From: CALCKU01 sp964607445
Lineage (GTDB): Bacteria; Pseudomonadota; Alphaproteobacteria; Caulobacterales; Maricaulaceae
Reading direction: 5' to 3'
Length of the DNA: 26,618 nucleotides
Assembly: GCA_964607445.1 (NCBI GenBank)
Contig: CAZSKN010000027.1
Span: 1 to 26,618, forward strand
Both the position numbers and the translations under genes were made by a program. Shown piece by piece: positions 16,181 to 23,824 of the stretch. Numbering within the stretch: position 1 is the first letter of the stretch; each line of letters begins with the position of its first letter. The notes beneath the pieces were generated by a model. It was given only the letters and a program-made list of their open reading frames with translations, did no database searches and had not been told where the DNA came from.

Positions 16181-17371
16181 ATGGCCACATCTTCAGACAC
16201 ACCGGTTTTACATAAATGGGATGACCCCCTTTTCCTTGAGCGCCAGCTTAACGAAGACGAGGGCATGATACGGGATATGGCGCGTAAATACGCCATGGAT
16301 AAATTAACGCCGCGCGTCATTTCAGCCAATCGCGAAGAAAGATTTGATAGAGATATTTTCTTGGAAATGGGCAACTTGGGATTGCTTGGCTCCATGGTTG
16401 ATGAAGCTTATGGCGGGATTGGGGCCAGCCATGTAGTTTATGGACTTGTCGCGCGTGAAATCGAGCGCGTGGATAGCGGATATAGATCCATGATGTCTGT
16501 GCAGTCGTCACTTGTGATGTATCCTATTGAGGCCTTCGGTAGCGATGAGCAAAAGAAAAAATATCTCCCGAAACTGGCCAGTGGCGAACACATCGGTTGT
16601 TTTGGTCTTACAGAGACAGATGGAGGCTCTGACCCCGGTGCAATGCGTACCATAGCGACGTCGGTTTCTGGGGGATATCTCCTGAACGGCTCTAAAATGT
16701 GGATTACCAATTCTCCTGTGGCAGATGTGGCTGTAGTCTGGGCGAAATTAGACGGAGTTATCCGGGGCTTTATTGTCGAGCGCGGTATGAAAGGGTTTTC
16801 AACACCGGAGATCAAAGGTAAATTATCATTACGGGCGTCCATCACAGGCGAATTGGTGTTTGAGGATTGTTTTATATCTGAAGACAATATTCTACCTCAT
16901 GTAAAGGGCTTGCGCGGCCCGTTTAGCTGTTTGAACAAGGCACGTTACGGGATCAGTTGGGGCGCCATGGGGGCCGCCGAGTTTTGTTGGCATGCGGCTC
17001 GGGATTATGCCATGGCACGCATTGTCTTTGGCAAACCTATTGCGGCGACGCAACTTGTGCAAAAAAAGCTAGCCGATATGCAAACCGAAATTTCTTTGGG
17101 GTTGCAGGGGGCATTGGCCCTGGGACGTGCGCTTGATGATGGAGCCTATGCGCCGGAGTCTATCTCTTTGATGAAACGTAATAATTGCGGTAAAGCGCTC
17201 GCGATTGCCCGAGACGCCCGTGACATTCACGGGGGCAATGGGATTAGTGAAGAGTATCATGTTATGCGTCATGCTATGAACCTTGAAACCGTGAATACAT
17301 ATGAAGGCACGCATGATATACATGCGCTCATTTTAGGCCGCGCCCAAACCGGCCATCAGGCATTTTTTTAG
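16181..17371 (+). CDS. gcdH: Glutaryl-CoA dehydrogenase
   Basis: 396 residues, normal for the family. The enzyme oxidises and decarboxylates glutaryl-CoA to crotonyl-CoA with FAD, the shared end of lysine, tryptophan and glutarate degradation. Markers are YRSMMSVQSSLVM (101-113) with R102, equivalent to the arginine that binds the distal carboxylate; CFGLTETDGGSDPG (140-153); ARYGISWGAMGA (254-265); KRNNCGKAL (332-340); and NTYEGTHDIHALILGRA (372-388) with E375 as catalytic base. Both diagnostic residues are present, so decarboxylating activity is expected. The start has GAGAAGGA upstream. It is the last gene of the Lrp-controlled cluster, 25 bases after the FabD-like gene. It could receive glutaryl-CoA if the E1 acts on 2-oxoadipate; this is not shown. 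Confidence 0.9.
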   Translation: MATSSDTPVLHKWDDPLFLERQLNEDEGMIRDMARKYAMDKLTPRVISANREERFDRDIFLEMGNLGLLGSMVDEAYGGIGASHVVYGLVAREIERVDSGYRSMMSVQSSLVMYPIEAFGSDEQKKKYLPKLASGEHIGCFGLTETDGGSDPGAMRTIATSVSGGYLLNGSKMWITNSPVADVAVVWAKLDGVIRGFIVERGMKGFSTPEIKGKLSLRASITGELVFEDCFISEDNILPHVKGLRGPFSCLNKARYGISWGAMGAAEFCWHAARDYAMARIVFGKPIAATQLVQKKLADMQTEISLGLQGALALGRALDDGAYAPESISLMKRNNCGKALAIARDARDIHGGNGISEEYHVMRHAMNLETVNTYEGTHDIHALILGRAQTGHQAFF

Positions 17372-17756
17372 TCTATACGCGCTCACCTGATATGACACGC
17401 GCATAGGCGCTCTCGCATGATATAGCGAAAGCCATATGTTAAAGGACAGTCTGCGAAGCCGGCCCGCGTGACGGAGACCGTTATGAGAGACATTGTTTTT
17501 CACGAAGGCGAACTCCGCAGCAGCATGGTTTTGCGCAGGTCCGGACAGGCATGGTTCTAACCGATCTACAGACGTACGGCAGGGTGCCCTCGACGTTACA
17601 CAAGGGTAGTGCCTACACATGCTGTCCCTGATCGCTTGTTAACGTGGGCAAACTGTCCAGTGATCAGAGAACAAGATTACAATAAACGCCTCAACGGAGG
17701 CGTGGATATGTTAAAAATTTTGCAGCATTTAGAGACAGTTACCGGCCACCTGTGCA
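17372..17756. other. Decayed or non-coding stretch after gcdH
   Basis: No intact gene is seen. Just after the gcdH stop lie two small stem candidates, GCGC-ATAG-GCGC (17399-17410) and TCGC with GCGA (17413-17428), which may serve as a terminator. A plus-strand frame open from 17423 is interrupted by a single stop at 17558 and then runs on to 17797. Its first part contains the peptide-like MRDIVFHEGELRSSMVLRR, which looks coding-like, but I cannot name it. No tRNA or known small RNA was recognised. Confidence 0.4.
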
Positions 17757-17797
17757 CTATTGATCCGTGTATACCGACACTGGGAGTATTGATTTAA
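17686..17797 (+). other. Possible 29-codon small ORF with hairpin-masked ribosome site
   Basis: ACGCCTC (17686-17692) and GAGGCGT (17697-17703) form a perfect 7-bp stem with an AACG loop. The GGAGG in its right arm lies 7 bases before ATG 17708, which opens a 29-codon frame ending at 17797. Nothing follows on this strand and the frame runs across the end of a minus-strand gene remnant, so coding is doubtful. Confidence 0.2.
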
Positions 17798-18048
17798 GGT
17801 CTCTTGGATATCTAACAGCAAAGCTTAGTGTTGCATTATGTTTAAGAATGTTTCTGGCATATGCGATGTGGAAATCGAAAACATCATCAATAACCTTGGC
17901 ATAATATTTATCGCCGTCGGGCGGGTGCCGCAAGAACAATCAATTCTTTCGCCACGTCCAATCCTTTTCTTGCATGGGTATCTATCTTTGTCGCACTGTT
18001 GCCAGCCCAGAACCATATAGTGAAAGCCAATATATAAAATAGACGCAT
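17757..18048 (-). pseudogene. Frameshifted, truncated remnant resembling a secreted agmatine-deiminase-family protein
   Basis: On the minus strand an ATG at 18048, preceded by AGAGAGTGAA, opens a 46-codon frame: a signal peptide (MRLFYILAFTIWFWAGNSA), then KGLDVAKELIVLAAPA, ending at a TAA at 17908-17910. Removing one base near 17919-17925 (a GGGCGGG run on the plus strand) continues into a second frame, DGDKYYAKVIDDVFDFHIAY, then ARNILKHNATLSF, ending at TAG 17757-17759. The joined peptide, APA-(P)DGDKYYAKV...FDFHIAYARNI, resembles the start of extracytoplasmic agmatine deiminase/PAD_porph proteins (AAPs-x-x-D-x-YY...FDFHIAYA). The catalytic C-terminal two thirds are missing, so it is dead. 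The frame join is seen directly; the family name is recognition only. Confidence 0.5.
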
Positions 18049-18163
18049 TTCACTCTCTGACGGCCCTCAAATCAGAATATATGGGTAGACCTTTTAAAAG
18101 TCTAATCCGGCCTGTTCTCTCAAATATGCTGAAAAGTCAGCCAACATCCGGACACACGCGCGT

Positions 18164-20299
18164 TTAGGCCCCTTGGGACAGGCGCATATTGACTACATCC
18201 AAGACTTCAATAACGCATTCAGGGATATTTGTACCCGGCGGAAACACGGCTTTTGCGCCCATTTCCTTTAAGGTTTCAACGTCTTCAGGCGGGATAACGC
18301 CGCCGACGATAATCATAATATCTTCACGGTTTCTGTCTTTGAGCGCTCGCTGGAGTTCGGGTATAAGAGACAGATGTCCAGCCGCTAGGCTTGAGGCCGC
18401 GATGACGTCTACGTCGGCTGTAATCCCCGCATCTGCGCTTTCTTGAGGCGTTTGGAATAAGGGGCCGATCACCACATCAAAGCCAATATCTTTAAAGGCT
18501 GTGGCGACAACTTTCTGGCCGCGATCATGTCCGTCTTGCCCCATTTTTGCGATCAAGATTTTAGGCTTTCGACCTTCGAGTTCGACGAAAGCATTGATCC
18601 TGTCGACCGCTTCGGAATAGCTTGGATTTCGAGGGTCAAATGCAGATGAATAAACGCCGGATACGCCTGTGGGTTGGGCTTTAAACCGTCCGTAAACTTT
18701 TTCAAGAGCCGAAGAAATCTCGCCAACTGTTGCTTTTTTCTGCGCCGCATCGACTGCGAGTTCCAACAGATTACCGTCTCCCGTATCTGCGGCCCGCGTC
18801 AGGGCATCGAGTGCAGCCATGGTTTCCTCGGTGTCACGATCTGCTTTTAATTGATTTAAACGCGCGATTTGACCTTGGCGAACGCTGTCATTATCAACCT
18901 TTAAAATTGGAATATCATCTTTTTCATCGCTAAGGTAATCATTAACGCCGACAACGGTTTGTGCGCCGCTATCTATGCGGGCCTGTGTTCGCGCCGCACT
19001 TTCTTCGATACGCAATTTTGGAATACCCGCTTCAATTGCGGCGGCCATACCGCCCAAGGATTCAATCTCCTTGATATGTGCGCGTGCACGTGCGGCTAAA
19101 TCATGGGTCAATTTTTCGACATAAAAACTTCCCCCCCAAGGATCAATTTGGTGATGATGCGCGCCTTCAGTTTGCAAGAATACTTGCGTATTGCGCGCTA
19201 TCCTTGCGGAAAAATCTGTAGGTAAAGCAATGGCTTCGTCTAGTGAGTTCGTGTGAAGGCTTTGAGTGTGTCCGTCAACGGCGGCCATGGCTTCTATATG
19301 GGTGCGGCCGACATTATTAAATACATCCTGCGCGGTCAGTGACCACCCCGAAGTCTGGCAATGTGTTCGCAACATGGTCGATTTCGGGTTCTTAGGCTCG
19401 AACGGCGTCAGCAGTTGCGCCCATAAAAGGCGCGCCGCACGTAACTTCGCAACTTCCATGAAATAGTTCATGCCGATAGCCCAGAAGAAACTCAGCCTCG
19501 GCGCAAATCTGTCTATATCCATACCGGCGGCGATTCCGGTGCGTACATATTCCAGACCGTCCGCCAATGTATAACCGAGTTCAATATCGGCAGATGCGCC
19601 AGCTTCCTGCATGTGATAGCCGGAGATAGAAATCGAATTAAACTTCGGCATATGTGCCGAGGTATAAGCGAAAATATCGCTGATAATCCGCATGCTGGAT
19701 TGCGGGGGGTAAATATAGGTATTGCGCACCATAAATTCTTTGAGGATATCGTTCTGGATCGTTCCCGATAATAAGGCGGGCTCTACGCCTTGCTCGCGTG
19801 CTGCGGCAATATACAGTGCGAGAACTGGTAAAACGGCCCCGTTCATCGTCATGGAGACGGACATTTTATCCAAGGGTATTTGATCGAATAAAACCCGCAT
19901 GTCATAGAGGCTGTCAATGGCGACCCCAGCCATACCAACATCTCCGGGAACGCGGGGGTGATCACTGTCATATCCGCGGTGCGTTGCTAAATCAAAGGCA
20001 ACCGAAAGCCCTTTTTGACCTGCCGCCAGATTACGACGATAAAATTTATTGCTGTCTTCGGCTGTCGAAAATCCCGCATATTGACGAATTGTCCAAGGGC
20101 GTTGTGTATACATTGTGGGGTAGGGGCCACGAATAAAAGGCGCCAATCCGGGCAGGGTGTTTAACCCCGTAAGTCCGCGCATATCTGCCGGGCCATAGGC
20201 GGGTTTAATCTCGATAGCTTCAGGTGACATCCATGTTTGGCCATTGCGAGGCAAGGTGGCGGGTTTGCCAAGATCGATTTTAGTGAAATCAGGTGTCAT
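18164..20299 (-). CDS. mutB: Methylmalonyl-CoA mutase, large (catalytic, B12-binding) subunit
   Basis: 711 residues, standard length. The N-terminal TIM barrel binds the acyl-CoA: RGPYPTMYTQRPWTIRQYAG (57-76) gives the substrate-binding tyrosine/arginine region, and FDLATHRGYDSDHPRV is the family signature. The C-terminal cobalamin domain has DGHDRG (589-594), i.e. DxHxxG with H591 as lower cobalt ligand, followed by the SLAAGH and GG loops. It interconverts methylmalonyl-CoA and succinyl-CoA with adenosylcobalamin, closing propionate, valine, isoleucine and odd-chain fatty acid breakdown. It follows mutA with a 4-bp ATGA overlap. No epimerase or MeaB chaperone gene is in the window. Confidence 0.95.
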   Translation of the reverse strand: MTPDFTKIDLGKPATLPRNGQTWMSPEAIEIKPAYGPADMRGLTGLNTLPGLAPFIRGPYPTMYTQRPWTIRQYAGFSTAEDSNKFYRRNLAAGQKGLSVAFDLATHRGYDSDHPRVPGDVGMAGVAIDSLYDMRVLFDQIPLDKMSVSMTMNGAVLPVLALYIAAAREQGVEPALLSGTIQNDILKEFMVRNTYIYPPQSSMRIISDIFAYTSAHMPKFNSISISGYHMQEAGASADIELGYTLADGLEYVRTGIAAGMDIDRFAPRLSFFWAIGMNYFMEVAKLRAARLLWAQLLTPFEPKNPKSTMLRTHCQTSGWSLTAQDVFNNVGRTHIEAMAAVDGHTQSLHTNSLDEAIALPTDFSARIARNTQVFLQTEGAHHHQIDPWGGSFYVEKLTHDLAARARAHIKEIESLGGMAAAIEAGIPKLRIEESAARTQARIDSGAQTVVGVNDYLSDEKDDIPILKVDNDSVRQGQIARLNQLKADRDTEETMAALDALTRAADTGDGNLLELAVDAAQKKATVGEISSALEKVYGRFKAQPTGVSGVYSSAFDPRNPSYSEAVDRINAFVELEGRKPKILIAKMGQDGHDRGQKVVATAFKDIGFDVVIGPLFQTPQESADAGITADVDVIAASSLAAGHLSLIPELQRALKDRNREDIMIIVGGVIPPEDVETLKEMGAKAVFPPGTNIPECVIEVLDVVNMRLSQGA

Positions 20300-21552
20300 T
20301 TTACGTCCCCCGTAACAGCGGTCCGTATTTTAGCAACGCGGCCATTATCTGTCGGGTGTAAATTCACACCTAATATAGGATGATCTTGATCTTGCCGTGC
20401 GGCAATAGCCTGATCTATCCGTGCATTAAATGGGGCAAGGTTTTCAAACCCGCCTTCACCTTCGATCTGCTGGAATTCTGCCCATGCCTTTTGTGCTAAG
20501 GCGTCTGTCAGCCGTTCGTGATGATAGCTGCCAAATGCCGCGTCTTTGACCTGCCCCAGACGGCTTTCTTCCATCATCAATAATTGCATATTCCGGGCGA
20601 TACGATAGCCAAAAGGCGTGGCGTGACCCAAAGCCTGTGTAAAGGGCCGTGTTGTGATAAAATCGGCACCACCGATAACGGCCCCGAATCCGGCGCTCAT
20701 GACACGTAGCATATTTGTCCAAGGATCAATCTTTTGCATCATACGTTTGGCCGTGATGGCGTGCAGGGATAAGCTTTGGTTTTCTATGCCAAAGCTTTGT
20801 GCAATTCGGGCATATATACGCCGCGCGGCGCGTAATTTCGCTATGCTAACGTGCCCGTCTTGATGGGTTGCCAGTTCTGCGCTTATGTGACGGGACGCCG
20901 GCTCTGGCCCTAATTGACGAAAGGTATATGCCGCGCTGGCGGCTAAATAAGCCAGTTCTTGAACATCCGTGCCGCCGCGGTCATATATTTGTGCCGCATC
21001 CAAAGTCACAAGCTTCCAATTTTCGGGACACTCGCGCGTATATGTCTCAAGATCTGCGGTGCGCGGTGAAAGCCCTAAATTTAGATGTGATTTTTCATAA
21101 TTCTCAAACAGCTTGAAGACAAAGCCGTTTTCATGCGGTGCGAGATATATAGGGATGAGATCTGTAAACACCTGATCAAGAAGGCGTTTAAGGTCATTTT
21201 TATGCCGAATAGCTACGCCGTCTACACCACAAGTTATTCGGGCGGCACTGGCCCCGCCATTTAAATCTTCAAGCAATTGCCTATTGGCAAAGGAAATGTC
21301 GGGATCACTTACAGGAGCCGAAATGTGCCAATCCCGTTGATCGAGTAAAGGTATATCCTTGCGAAAATAAGGGGCTATATCCGTTGAAATATCGGCCCGT
21401 GTGGATAACGGCCCCTTAATGATCCCGTCTTCCGTGCGATGCACAAGTGTATCAAAGGCCGCTCCTTTAAGAAAACTTTCGGCCAAGCTCGACCAATCGG
21501 AGATTGTCGTGTCAGGAAAGGGGGGGACGGCGGCTAAGTCTATATCAGGCAT
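20296..21552 (-). CDS. mutA: Methylmalonyl-CoA mutase, small subunit (lacks B12 domain)
   Basis: 418 residues with the mutase barrel fold (FPDTTISDWSSLAESFLKGA at 12-31; the AYLAASAAYTFRQLG and PWTNMLRVMSAGFGAVIGGA regions) but no DxHxxG motif. The protein ends at the barrel (GVNLHPTDNGRVAK), so the degenerate cobalamin-like domain of long MutA proteins such as that of Propionibacterium (over 600 residues) is missing. The small subunit is non-catalytic and pairs with MutB. It is first in the mutA-mutB operon and divergent from the NDUFA12-family gene. There is no clear Shine-Dalgarno before the ATG at 21552 and no cobalamin riboswitch in the 190-bp upstream gap. Confidence 0.88.
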   Translation of the reverse strand: MPDIDLAAVPPFPDTTISDWSSLAESFLKGAAFDTLVHRTEDGIIKGPLSTRADISTDIAPYFRKDIPLLDQRDWHISAPVSDPDISFANRQLLEDLNGGASAARITCGVDGVAIRHKNDLKRLLDQVFTDLIPIYLAPHENGFVFKLFENYEKSHLNLGLSPRTADLETYTRECPENWKLVTLDAAQIYDRGGTDVQELAYLAASAAYTFRQLGPEPASRHISAELATHQDGHVSIAKLRAARRIYARIAQSFGIENQSLSLHAITAKRMMQKIDPWTNMLRVMSAGFGAVIGGADFITTRPFTQALGHATPFGYRIARNMQLLMMEESRLGQVKDAAFGSYHHERLTDALAQKAWAEFQQIEGEGGFENLAPFNARIDQAIAARQDQDHPILGVNLHPTDNGRVAKIRTAVTGDVK

Positions 21553-21629
21553 ATCAAGGTCATAAGCATTTTGTTGTATATATCAATACTGATTTAAACA
21601 CGCGCCCCATAAATCAAATAGCAATAAAT

Positions 21630-21669
21630 GGCTTTGATATGTGTCAGCAAGAGAATTACATATCAAGCC
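21630..21669. promoter_or_regulatory. Inverted repeat between mutA and the NDUFA12-family gene
   Basis: Arms GGCTTTGATATGT (21630-21642) and ACATATCAAGCC (21658-21669) pair over 12 bp with one bulged T and a 15-base loop. It lies in the shared promoter region of two divergent transcripts. It could be a two-site operator for a dimeric regulator or an RNA hairpin in the mutA leader. No U-run follows on either strand, so a terminator is unlikely. Confidence 0.35.
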
Positions 21670-21742
21670 CTAAAACCGCCATATAGCACCTTTACCCAAG
21701 CGCAGAGTCGCGTCATAAGGACAAAACTTACGCATAGGTGAT

Positions 21743-22141
21743 ATGATGGATTTTTTAAAACGTATATTTACATGGTGGAACGGCGCTACAGTAGGCACGC
21801 TACTGGCGGTGCGTAAAGGTAACAAGATCGCGACAGACGAATTTGGCAATACCTATTACGAACAGCGTGGCGAGGGTTATGATGGTCGTAAACGCCGCTG
21901 GGTCACATATACAGGTTATGCTGATGCGTCGCGGATTCCGCCTGAATGGCATGGTTGGCTACACCATATTTACCCTGATCCTCCCTCCCAGACCCCGCTT
22001 AAACGTCAAGCTTGGGAAAAAGAACATCATCCCAATCTGACAGGCACGATCTATGCCTATAAACCCAAAGGCAGTTTGGACCGCGGCGGCATTCGGGATA
22101 AAGTCTCAGGTGATTATGAAGCTTGGTCTCCGGATGCTTAA
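21743..22141 (+). CDS. NDUFA12 / B17.2 family complex I accessory subunit
   Basis: 132-residue protein of the NDUFA12 family, the accessory subunit of NADH:ubiquinone oxidoreductase shared by alphaproteobacteria and mitochondria. Characteristic parts are TWWNGATVGTLL near the start, DEFGNTYYEQR (32-42), RRWVTYTGYADASRIPPEWH (51-70) and HHIYPDPPS. It attaches to the peripheral arm of complex I on the cytoplasmic side. AGGTG lies just upstream; two adjacent ATG codons (21743 and 21746) make the exact start ambiguous by one residue. Its end overlaps the DUF2155 gene. Confidence 0.93.
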   Translation: MMDFLKRIFTWWNGATVGTLLAVRKGNKIATDEFGNTYYEQRGEGYDGRKRRWVTYTGYADASRIPPEWHGWLHHIYPDPPSQTPLKRQAWEKEHHPNLTGTIYAYKPKGSLDRGGIRDKVSGDYEAWSPDA

Positions 22142-22583
22142 CTCCGGATTGCGGCATAAGTTTCGCATGGGTTTAATTCTGGCCTGTGCCCCCGTGTTCG
22201 CGCTTACGGCGGCGGCTGATAATCTGATCGGCACATCGGTTAAATTGCGCGCCTTGGATAAAGTGACAGCAACAACACAAGATTTCACCGTAGCTATTGG
22301 TGATGCGTTAAATTACGGGTCTTTACGCGTGGATGTAAAACATTGCGAAAAAAAACCTCCTGAAGAGATCCCTGAAACTTATGCGTTTTTACAAATATTT
22401 GACAATCGCACAAATGGACAGGGACGTAATGTGGAAGCCGAAAAACTATTTTCGGGATGGATGTTAGCCTCAAAACCCGCGATTTCCGCGCTTGATCATG
22501 CCGTATATGATATATGGGTTTTGGATTGCAATGTACCAAAGCTTGAAATTTTTACTCGTGATTCCAATGAGTTGCGGCGATAA
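22116..22583 (+). CDS. DUF2155 family exported protein
   Basis: About 155 residues with an N-terminal signal peptide (hydrophobic LILACAPVFALTAAA) and the DUF2155 core: LRALDKVTATTQDFTVAIGD, a first Cys in VKHCEKKPPEEIPETYAFL, FSGWMLASKPAISALDHAVY and the C-terminal DIWVLDC with the second Cys, a probable disulfide. The function is unknown. It commonly sits beside aat and the NDUFA12 gene in alphaproteobacteria, as here. Start choice: ATG 22116 follows AGGTG closely and gives a sound signal peptide; 22134 and 22167 are alternatives. The frame's first ATG at 22053 is rejected as lying deep inside the upstream gene. Confidence 0.88.
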   Translation: MKLGLRMLNSGLRHKFRMGLILACAPVFALTAAADNLIGTSVKLRALDKVTATTQDFTVAIGDALNYGSLRVDVKHCEKKPPEEIPETYAFLQIFDNRTNGQGRNVEAEKLFSGWMLASKPAISALDHAVYDIWVLDCNVPKLEIFTRDSNELRR

Positions 22584-22602
22584 GTTAAAATCTGTATTGT
22601 CA

Positions 22603-23193
22603 TTAAAAACGGGCTTCATGTTGCAAGGCGATTTTAAGTTTTGCCTGATACGCATCGCGCGTAATTTCGACTCCGCCCATACTCCGCAAGTGATCGGTAA
22701 TGAATTGGGTATCTAATAAAACAAAACCTTGCCCGTTTAAATGCTCTACAAGTTTAACGAGGGCGATTTTGGACGCATTTGTGCGTCGCGAAAACATGCT
22801 TTCTCCGAAAAAAGCCCCCCCGATGGAGACGCCGTAAAGCCCCCCTACAAGCGTCTCATTGTCCCAAACCTCAACCGAATGTGCATGTCCGGCATCGTGT
22901 AATTTTCCGTATAAATACTCAATCCCGTCATTAATCCATGTATTTTCACGCGTGACGGTTTCTTGTGCGCAATAGGCTATTACCTCTCGAAAGCTGCGAT
23001 TGAAACTTACCGTAAAGTGCATGGATTTCATAAATTTTTTAAGAGAGCGCGATATATGAAGCCCGTCTAGAGGCAGAATACCCCGCGCATCGGGATCGAA
23101 TAAATAAATACGGGGGTCATCACGGCTATCGGCCATTGGGAAAACACCACGGCGATAACAGTCTAACAGTTCATCGGGGCCAAATTGTTTCAT
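22603..23193 (-). CDS. aat: Leucyl/phenylalanyl-tRNA--protein transferase
   Basis: 196 residues from the chosen ATG. It transfers Leu or Phe from tRNA to N-terminal Arg or Lys of proteins, marking them for ClpS/ClpAP (N-degron pathway), in the cytoplasm. Family motifs are YRRGVFPMADSRDDP, RGILPLDGLHISRSL, TWINDGIEYLYGKLHDAGHA, HSVEVWDNETLVGGLYGVS, GGAFFGESMFSRRTNASKIA and LLDTQFITDHL. The ATG at 23193 aligns with the usual start of the fold (FGPDELLDCYRRG). A TTG at 23238 would add 15 residues that look unlike the family. Neither start has a good Shine-Dalgarno. Its stop is 19 bases from the convergent DUF2155 stop. Confidence 0.93.
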   Translation of the reverse strand: MKQFGPDELLDCYRRGVFPMADSRDDPRIYLFDPDARGILPLDGLHISRSLKKFMKSMHFTVSFNRSFREVIAYCAQETVTRENTWINDGIEYLYGKLHDAGHAHSVEVWDNETLVGGLYGVSIGGAFFGESMFSRRTNASKIALVKLVEHLNGQGFVLLDTQFITDHLRSMGGVEITRDAYQAKLKIALQHEARF

Positions 23194-23362
23194 AAAATAA
23201 GCTATCGGAGGGTAAAATAAATGTAATGCTAGGTACAATATATATAATTATAAGGAGATATATTATAAGGTGGGGGAGGTAAAAGATTATATTTCGCCGA
23301 TTGCGCATAACCCAGACCTATGTCACTATCTTTGTTAAAACAGAATTTTATTCGAGGACATT

Positions 23363-23824
23363 ATGACCAAACTCACCGTTAATAGCGTGGACTACGATGT
23401 TGATATCGAAGACGATATGCCGCTCTTATGGGTTTTACGCGATGTGTTAAAAATTCATGGCCCGAAATATGGCTGCGGTGTTGCACAATGCGGCGCCTGT
23501 ACAGTCCATATTGACGGCGTCGCTATCCGCTCATGTCAAATGCCGCTCGGAAATGTGGAAGGCGAGGTTACAACTATTGAAGGTCTGGGTACACCCGAGG
23601 CTTTAAATGCGGTTCAGAAAGCCTGGATTGAACACCAAGTAGCCCAATGCGGATATTGTCAATCCGGACAAATTATGCAGGCTGCCAGCCTATTGAATGA
23701 AAACCCGTCGCCTGATGACGCTGCTATTGACGCCGCCATGTCCGGAAATTTGTGTCGTTGTGGCACTTACCCACGTATTCGGGCCGCTGTTAAGAGCGCG
23801 GCCAAGGCCTTGGAGGGCGCGTAA
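23363..23824 (+). CDS. iorA: IorA-type (2Fe-2S) small subunit of molybdenum hydroxylase
   Basis: 153 residues with two [2Fe-2S] clusters: the plant-ferredoxin type with C38, C43, C46 and C58 (CGVAQCGAC), and the helical C-terminal type with C96, C99, C131 and C133 (CGYCQSG ... CRCGTY). It passes electrons from the molybdenum subunit. A GAGGA lies just before the ATG. The stop overlaps the iorB start by one base (TAATG), so the two subunits should be made in step. Isoquinoline 1-oxidoreductase is the named relative; aldehydes or other N-heterocycles are equally possible substrates. Confidence 0.92.
   Translation: MTKLTVNSVDYDVDIEDDMPLLWVLRDVLKIHGPKYGCGVAQCGACTVHIDGVAIRSCQMPLGNVEGEVTTIEGLGTPEALNAVQKAWIEHQVAQCGYCQSGQIMQAASLLNENPSPDDAAIDAAMSGNLCRCGTYPRIRAAVKSAAKALEGA

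Noticed and set aside
17333..17620. 95-codon minus-strand frame overlapping the end of gcdH
   Set aside because: Cys/Arg-rich composition with no recognisable domain; it starts in the decayed gap and runs antisense into a real gene.
17372..17756. tRNA, tmRNA or other structured RNA gene in the gap
   Set aside because: GGTTCTAACC at 17552-17561 recalls a T-arm, but no acceptor, D or anticodon stems can be built around it.
21553..21742. Cobalamin riboswitch upstream of mutA
   Set aside because: The gap is too short and no B12-box-like sequence or multi-stem architecture is visible; the only structure is the simple inverted repeat.
23194..23238. TTG start extending Aat by 15 residues
   Set aside because: The added residues do not match the Aat family and no ribosome site precedes the TTG.
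23239..23362. Strong Shine-Dalgarno-like AAGGAGAT and GGGGGAGG upstream of iorA as evidence of a leader gene
   Set aside because: No start codon follows either at a useful distance with an open frame; AT-rich promoter DNA is the simpler reading.
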